From: Ruminococcus sp. YE71
GTDB taxonomy: Bacteria > Bacillota > Clostridia > Oscillospirales > Ruminococcaceae
NCBI RefSeq assembly: GCF_900119155.1
Contig: NZ_FPIR01000003.1
Span: forward strand, 124,001-188,000
Direction: 5' to 3'
DNA: 64,000 nucleotides
The notes below the pieces were generated by a model. It was not told the DNA's origin. It saw only the letters and a program-made list of their open reading frames with translations, and made no database searches. Every line of letters starts with the position of its first letter. Position 1 is the stretch's first letter. Made by a program: the position numbers and the translations under genes. Of this stretch, positions 59,816-64,000 are shown piece after piece.

Positions 59816-60539
59816 GCTGGCGATCTTCGCAGGGACGACCGAGGGGCGGCGGCTGGCGGAGCTCTGCGCCGAAAACCGCATCGAAGCGCTGGTATTCACC
59901 GCCACCGAACAGGGCGGCGAGCTCATCGTCGGGAGCGCCGTCCACACAGGCAGACTGACCGCGGAGCAGATGACTGGGCTAATCGGCGGCATCCCCCTCG
60001 TCATCGACGCGACTCACCCCTACGCACGGGAAGCCACCGCCAACATCCGCGCCGCCTGCGGGGTCACGAAGGCGCGTTATCTGCGGCTGCTGAGGGAGAG
60101 CTGCCCCATCGTCGGCGAGTCGGCTGCCGATATGGACGAGCTGGTCGCAAAGCTAAACGGCTGCGAGGACACAGTGCTTTCGGCGCTCGGCAGCAAGGCG
60201 CTCGACAGCCTCGCCGAGGTGAAAAACGCCCGTGAGCGGATGTGGCTGCGGCTGCTGCCTGCCGAGGGGATAGAGGAGCGCTGCGCCGAGCTTGGGTTCG
60301 ACAGGGAAAAGCTGCTGCTCGAACGTCCGCCCTATTCCGTCGAGCGAAACATCGCACACCTGAAAAAAAGCGGCGCTTCGGTACTGCTCACGAAGGAGAG
60401 CGGCAGGATCGGCGGCTACCCCGAAAAGGCGGAGGCGGCGAGGTCGTGCGGCGTGAGGATGCTGACCCTCGCACGTCCCGCCGAGGAGGGCGCGGACTTC
60501 GGGAAAGTCTGGCAAATGATAAAGGAGTTGGAGAAATGA
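59808..60539 (+). CDS. cobK: Precorrin-6A / cobalt-precorrin-6A reductase
   Basis: 243 residues. N-terminal nucleotide-binding motif LAIFAGTTEGRRLAELCAEN, then VHTGRLTAEQM, VIDATHPYAREATANI and LLTKESGRIGGYPEKAEAA. It reduces the corrin macrocycle with NAD(P)H. Ends with an ATGA overlap into the next gene. Confidence 0.92.
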   Translation: MYKLAIFAGTTEGRRLAELCAENRIEALVFTATEQGGELIVGSAVHTGRLTAEQMTGLIGGIPLVIDATHPYAREATANIRAACGVTKARYLRLLRESCPIVGESAADMDELVAKLNGCEDTVLSALGSKALDSLAEVKNARERMWLRLLPAEGIEERCAELGFDREKLLLERPPYSVERNIAHLKKSGASVLLTKESGRIGGYPEKAEAARSCGVRMLTLARPAEEGADFGKVWQMIKELEK

Positions 60540-61726
60540 CCGTAAGCATTGTGGGTATCGGCATGGACGGCAGGGCGACGCTGACCGCCGAGGCGAAAAA
60601 CGCCGTCGAGACGGCAGACCTGCTGATAGGGGCGGAGCGTATGCTCGAACCCTTTTCGCGGCTCGGAAAGCGCACCGTTTCCCTCACGAGGGCGGAGGAG
60701 ATAGCGGCTCTGCTGGGGGAGACCGACTGCGGAGCCGCCGCCGTGCTGATGTCGGGGGACGTGGGATTCTACAGCGGCGCGAAGAAACTACTGCCGCTCA
60801 TCCGCAGTCTGCCTTCGGTCACCGACTGCGGCATCATCTGCGGCATCTCCTCGCCCGTGTACCTCAGCGCGAAGCTCGGGCTCGCCTGGGAGCGGATGAA
60901 GCCTGTGAGCCTGCACGGTCTTGACGGGAACGTAGCTGTGAATGTAAGACTCAACGAGTTCACATTTTTTCTGCTGGGCGGCAGGATGACACCGTCGGCG
61001 GTCTGCGAACTTCTCTGCGAGTACGGGCTCGGCGAAGTCACCGTCTCGGTGGGCGAAAGGCTCGGTTATCCCGACGAAAAGATAGTCACCGACACCGCTG
61101 CGAACCTGCGTGGGAGCTCCTTCGGGTATCTCTGCTGTGTCATCATCCGCAACGAGAACTGCCTGAGACACATCCCGTCAGCCATCCCCGACGGTGAATT
61201 TATCCGTTCCGAAGTTCCCATGACTAAGTCCGAGATACGTGGGCTCGCCGTGTCGATGCTGAACGTCTGCGCCGACTCGGTCTGCTGGGACGTGGGCAGC
61301 GGTACGGGCTCGGTCTCGGTGGAAATGGCGTTCCGCTGTCCCGAGGGAAAGGTCATCGCCGTCGAGCAGAAGCCTGAAGCTGCCGAGCTCACCGCCGCAA
61401 ACGCACGGAAGTTCAGCTGTGACAACATCCGCGTCGTCAGCGGCGCCGCCCCCGAAGCCCTCGCAGGGCTGCCGCGCCCCGACAGGGTGTTCATCGGCGG
61501 CAGCTCGGGCAATCTCGCGGAGATAGGCGAGGTCATCCGCGGCGCGAACCCCGACGCTCTCGTCATCGTCACCGCCGTCTCGCTGGAGACCCTGCGCGAG
61601 GCGTCCGAACTGCTCGGAGACTGCGAGATAACGCAGCTTTCCGCCGCACGCACCCGAAAACTCGGCAGTCACACCATGCTCACGGCGCAGAATCCCGTGT
61701 TCATCATAAAGGGGAGGTTCAGATGA
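60536..61726 (+). CDS. cbiET: Bifunctional cobalt-precorrin-7 C5- and C15-methyltransferase, decarboxylating
   Basis: 396 residues from the ATG overlapping cobK; earlier in-frame starts lie inside cobK. The N-terminal CbiE part starts SIVGIGMDGRATLTAEAKNAV and covers about 200 residues (LMSGDVGFYSGAKKLLP). The C-terminal CbiT part has DVGSGTGSVSVEMAFRCPEG and VFIGGSSGNLAEIGEVI. This is the fused form known as CobL. Methylates C5 and C15 and decarboxylates the C12 acetate. Confidence 0.93.
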   Translation: MTVSIVGIGMDGRATLTAEAKNAVETADLLIGAERMLEPFSRLGKRTVSLTRAEEIAALLGETDCGAAAVLMSGDVGFYSGAKKLLPLIRSLPSVTDCGIICGISSPVYLSAKLGLAWERMKPVSLHGLDGNVAVNVRLNEFTFFLLGGRMTPSAVCELLCEYGLGEVTVSVGERLGYPDEKIVTDTAANLRGSSFGYLCCVIIRNENCLRHIPSAIPDGEFIRSEVPMTKSEIRGLAVSMLNVCADSVCWDVGSGTGSVSVEMAFRCPEGKVIAVEQKPEAAELTAANARKFSCDNIRVVSGAAPEALAGLPRPDRVFIGGSSGNLAEIGEVIRGANPDALVIVTAVSLETLREASELLGDCEITQLSAARTRKLGSHTMLTAQNPVFIIKGRFR

Positions 61727-63036
61727 CCCGATTCATGATCGCAGGCGAGAAAAGCGGCTGCGGCAAGACCACCGTGACCTGCGCAGTCCTTGCGGCGCTG
61801 AAGGCGAGGGGTATTTCGGCGGCGGCGTTCAAGTGCGGTCCCGACTACATCGACCCGATGTTCCACCGCGAGACCGCAGGCGCCGCGACCTGCAACCTCG
61901 ACCGCTTTTTCTGCGGCGACGATATGCTCCTGCACCTCATCAGCCGCACCGCTTCGGGCGTTAGGGCAAGCTTGATCGAGGGCGTGATGGGCTTTTACGA
62001 CGGCGGCGATACCTCCGCCCACGCCGTTTCACAGCTGACCTGCACCCCTGCCGTCATCGTCATCGACTGCGGCGGCATGAGCGACTCCATTGGGGCGGTG
62101 ATGAGCGGTTTCCTGCACTACCGACCCAACCGCATCGCAGGGTTCATCTTCTCGAAGCTGCCGCCGAGCCTTGTGCCGATGGTGAAACGGCTCTGCGAGG
62201 AACTCGGCACGGAGTATTTCGGCTGTCTGCCGAAGACCGACCTGACCTTCAAAAGCCGCCACCTCGGGCTGGTGACCGCCGCCGAGACCGAGGACATCGC
62301 GGCGAAACTCGCGGCGCTGGGCGAACTCGCAGAACAGCACATCGAACTCGACCGCCTGCTGACCCTCGGTGGCGGCCTGCCGAAGTTTGAGCCGCCTGTC
62401 ATCCCACGCGTCGTGGGAAGTCCCGTCATCGCGGTGGCGGATGACAGGGCGTTCTGCTTCACCTACCCCGAAACGCTGTCGCTGCTCGAAGAGATGGGCT
62501 GCCGCATCCTGCGGTTCTCGCCGATGTCCGACAGTGCCGTTCCCGATGCGGACGGGCTTATCCTCAGCGGCGGCTACCCCGAGCTCCACGCGGCGGAGCT
62601 TTCGGCGAACGGTGCCATGCTTGCGGACATCCGCGAGAAGATATCGGGCGGTCTGCCCACCATCGCCGAGTGCGGCGGCTTCATGTACCTTCACGAAAGA
62701 CTGCGGACGGACGATGGCGTTTTCCCGATGGCGGGGGTCATCCGCGGCGAAGCATTCCCGACGGGTCGACTGACCCGATTCGGGTACGTGACGCTGACAG
62801 CCGAGAGCGGCGGTCTGCTGTGCGGCGAGGGCGGCACACTTCGGGCGCACGAGTTCCACTACTTCGACAGCGAAAACTGCGGCGGCTCTTTCACCGCCGT
62901 CAAGCGCGACGGCAGAAGCTGGCAGTGCGTGCATCACACCGACACGCTGTACGCAGGTTTTCCGCATCTGTACCTTTGCGGAGACATCGCGGCGGCGGAG
63001 AGTTTCGCGAGGGCGTGCGCGGACAGAAGAAAATAG
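61723..63036 (+). CDS. cbiA: Cobyrinate a,c-diamide synthase
   Basis: 437 residues. The ATPase half begins FMIAGEKSGCGKTTVTCAVL and has KCGPDYIDPMFH; the glutaminase half has LILSGGYPELHAAEL, the nucleophile Cys in IAECGGFMYLHE, and a final HEFHY and HHTDTLYAGFPHLY. It amidates the a and c side chains with glutamine and ATP. Overlaps cbiET by four bases; the operon ends at the following hairpin. Other corrin genes (cbiB, cbiC, cbiD, cbiF, cbiG, cbiL, cbiP) are not in the window. Confidence 0.94.
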   Translation: MTRFMIAGEKSGCGKTTVTCAVLAALKARGISAAAFKCGPDYIDPMFHRETAGAATCNLDRFFCGDDMLLHLISRTASGVRASLIEGVMGFYDGGDTSAHAVSQLTCTPAVIVIDCGGMSDSIGAVMSGFLHYRPNRIAGFIFSKLPPSLVPMVKRLCEELGTEYFGCLPKTDLTFKSRHLGLVTAAETEDIAAKLAALGELAEQHIELDRLLTLGGGLPKFEPPVIPRVVGSPVIAVADDRAFCFTYPETLSLLEEMGCRILRFSPMSDSAVPDADGLILSGGYPELHAAELSANGAMLADIREKISGGLPTIAECGGFMYLHERLRTDDGVFPMAGVIRGEAFPTGRLTRFGYVTLTAESGGLLCGEGGTLRAHEFHYFDSENCGGSFTAVKRDGRSWQCVHHTDTLYAGFPHLYLCGDIAAAESFARACADRRK

Positions 63037-63084
63037 AAATATCCCCCCGAAAGCGTTTCGCATGAGACTTTCGGGGGGATATTT
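63037..63084 (+). terminator. Terminator of the cobalamin operon
   Basis: AAATATCCCCCCGAAAG and CTTTCGGGGGGATATTT are 17-bp perfect arms around a 14-base loop. Only a short TTT tail follows, but the stem is very strong. Confidence 0.8.
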
Positions 63085-63092
63085 CGGGACAG

Positions 63093-63113
63093 ATTTAATG
63101 ACAGTCGTTAAAT
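63093..63113. promoter_or_regulatory. Inverted repeat 1 upstream of the DUF2975 gene
   Basis: ATTTAATG-ACAGT-CGTTAAAT, seven of eight arm positions pairing. The same form recurs at 63180-63200; centres are 87 bases apart. Probably a binding site for the YozG-like regulator of the downstream pair (inference). Confidence 0.5.
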
Positions 63114-63179
63114 ATTTATCGTATAAGATATGTACAGTGTGCCTAAGATTCGGGTATGTGGGTTGTGCAGTCAGCCGAA

Positions 63180-63200
63180 ATTTAATGTTTATCGTTAAAT
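63180..63200. promoter_or_regulatory. Inverted repeat 2 upstream of the DUF2975 gene
   Basis: ATTTAATG-TTTAT-CGTTAAAT ends five bases before the -35 box at 63206. Arms are identical to those of repeat 1; only the spacer differs. Confidence 0.55.
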
Positions 63201-63205
63201 TATAG

Positions 63206-63234
63206 TTGACAAGCATAAAAAATCATGTTAAAAT
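63206..63234 (+). promoter_or_regulatory. Promoter of the DUF2975 / HTH pair
   Basis: TTGACA and TAAAAT, 17 bases apart. A TATAAT follows at 22 bases, too far to pair with the same -35. Confidence 0.6.
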
Positions 63235-63300
63235 ATAATCACAGGAGAGAGGAACGGCTCCTCGGGACACAGAGAAAAACTACAGAACGGAGGAATATAT

Positions 63301-63780
63301 ATGGAACAGCTGAAAAACAAGACACTCGAAAAGATACAGAAAAGCAGCAGGATAATGGCGTGGATGTGTGTGCTGGGCGGCATCGTCTACATGGGAATCT
63401 CCGCGATAAACACCAGATGGCTGATCGGCACGGGTGCTGATCCGAGCGTACTCGCGCCGGGGATAGGCGGCACGATTTCGAAAATAATACACGGTATTCT
63501 GTTATTTTTTGCCGCGTCGGTATTTTTCCGCATACAGAAGAGCGGCGTACCGTTCACGGAGAAGAACTTTCGTTCGGTGCGGCTGATCGGCATTTTGCTG
63601 ATAGCGAGCACGGTGCTTTCGCAGGCGGTAATAATACTGCTGAGCGGGGGGATCACTGATATTGCGAATGATCTGATAGTACTTTCGCCGCCGATCATCA
63701 CGGGAATACTTTTCCTGTTCATTGCGAAGGTGTTCGGGTACGGAGCGATGCTCCAGCGGGAGTCAGACGAGACATTGTGA
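63301..63780 (+). CDS. DUF2975 membrane protein
   Basis: 159 residues with four membrane helices: MAWMCVLGGIVYMGISAI, IIHGILLFFAASVFFRI, LIGILLIASTVLSQAVIILL and PPIITGILFLFIAKVFGYG. The pattern, with the pre-helix KSGVPFTEKNFRSVRLIG, is the DUF2975 signature. GGAGG lies before the ATG. It is followed nine bases later by a small HTH gene, the standard arrangement of this family. Function unknown; a membrane sensor for the regulator is an inference. Confidence 0.85.
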   Translation: MEQLKNKTLEKIQKSSRIMAWMCVLGGIVYMGISAINTRWLIGTGADPSVLAPGIGGTISKIIHGILLFFAASVFFRIQKSGVPFTEKNFRSVRLIGILLIASTVLSQAVIILLSGGITDIANDLIVLSPPIITGILFLFIAKVFGYGAMLQRESDETL

Positions 63781-63789
63781 GGTGAGTGA

Positions 63790-64000
63790 ATGGCGATAAT
63801 ACTCAGGCTGGATCGAGTTATGGCTGACAGGAAGATGAGTCTGAACGAGTTAAGTGAGCAAGTCGGGATAAGTAATGTAAATTTATCGAAGATAAAGACG
63901 GGGAAAGTCAGTGCGGTAAGATTTTCGACGTTAAATGCGATATGTAAGGTATTGAAATGTCAGCCCGGCGACATCCTTGAATATATAGAAGACGAAGAGT
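63790..64000 (+). CDS. Small YozG/XRE-like HTH regulator, 3' end outside window
   Basis: 70 codons are visible from the ATG behind AGGTGAG. The sequence ILRLDRVMADRKMSLNELSE, then VGISNVNLSKIKTGKVSAVRF and LNAICKVLKCQPGDILEY, is the complete compact HTH of YozG-like regulators; such proteins are usually 65-75 residues, so only a few codons are missing. The lysine-rich NLSKIKTGK recognition segment is typical. It probably controls the DUF2975 promoter through the two inverted repeats. Confidence 0.88.
   Translation, partial: MAIILRLDRVMADRKMSLNELSEQVGISNVNLSKIKTGKVSAVRFSTLNAICKVLKCQPGDILEYIEDEE

Noticed and set aside
60242-60535. Extended N-terminus of CbiET inside cobK
   Set aside because: The extra residues are Arg-rich shadow of cobK. 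CbiE begins at SIVGIGMDG, and the ATG at 60536 overlaps the cobK stop as in the other junctions.

Overview
The window looks like a piece of a low-to-middle GC Clostridia chromosome, most probably a gut or rumen Ruminococcus or close relative (Oscillospiraceae). The signs are consistent Firmicutes-type promoters (TTGACA-17-TATAAT) and GGAGG ribosome binding sites, a secreted GH5 glucanase and a cytoplasmic GH51 arabinofuranosidase, an NlpC/P60 hydrolase with a long threonine linker, a VTC/DUF4956 cluster, VanW and DUF2975 proteins, and no outer-membrane genes. The genus is inferred; no rRNA is present to settle it.

Layout. 1-1.4 kb: 3' part of prmA and a PII-like protein. 1.4-2.2 kb: mosaic intergenic repeats. 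2.2-6.1 kb: NlpC/P60 hydrolase (-), then coaBC and an RluA-type pseudouridine synthase. 6.2-11.2 kb: a tight operon of two dynamin-like GTPases flanking an M48-peptidase-like protein whose zinc ligands are replaced. 11.2-19 kb: secreted GH5 enzyme, VanW, an SH3-type membrane protein, a YgjP-type metallopeptidase, DtxR and AraC regulators, an unknown protein with faint bilin-reductase resemblance, and GH51. 19.6-23.4 kb: VTC-DUF4956-lipoprotein cluster preceded by four 11-bp phased repeats. 23.8-28.6 kb: rpsL-rpsG-fusA-tuf. 28.6-32.2 kb: cobT and copA. 32.3-35.2 kb: an orphan prepilin, then Nudix-tadA-CPBP (-). 35.3-35.9 kb: a long intergenic repeat split by a 221-bp MITE-like element. 35.9-37.4 kb: O-acetylhomoserine sulfhydrylase with a 10-codon upstream ORF. 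37.5-45.9 kb: manA, ROK kinase, small genes, ilvD, pyrC and pyrF. 46-51.5 kb (-): glmS, an Hsp70-VWA fusion and a second O-acetylhomoserine sulfhydrylase. 51.6-54.8 kb: YfhO and a Nudix hydrolase. 55.2-58 kb: orphan histidine kinase, pflA, an HTH membrane regulator and a small membrane protein. 58.4-63 kb: HAD, cobJ, cobK, cbiET, cbiA. 63.1-64 kb: DUF2975 plus a YozG-like HTH gene cut by the window end.

Most of the window is housekeeping: translation, pyrimidine and branched-chain amino acid synthesis, CoA, cobamide, amino sugar and sulfur metabolism. The unusual parts are the dynamin/pseudopeptidase/dynamin operon, the Hsp70-VWA fusion, the upstream ORF before metY, the phased repeats before the VTC operon, and two related families of intergenic repeats. 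Covarying arms, and a natural empty-site comparison for the MITE, can be read directly from the repeat copies here. No rRNA, tRNA, CRISPR array, prophage or transposase gene was seen.
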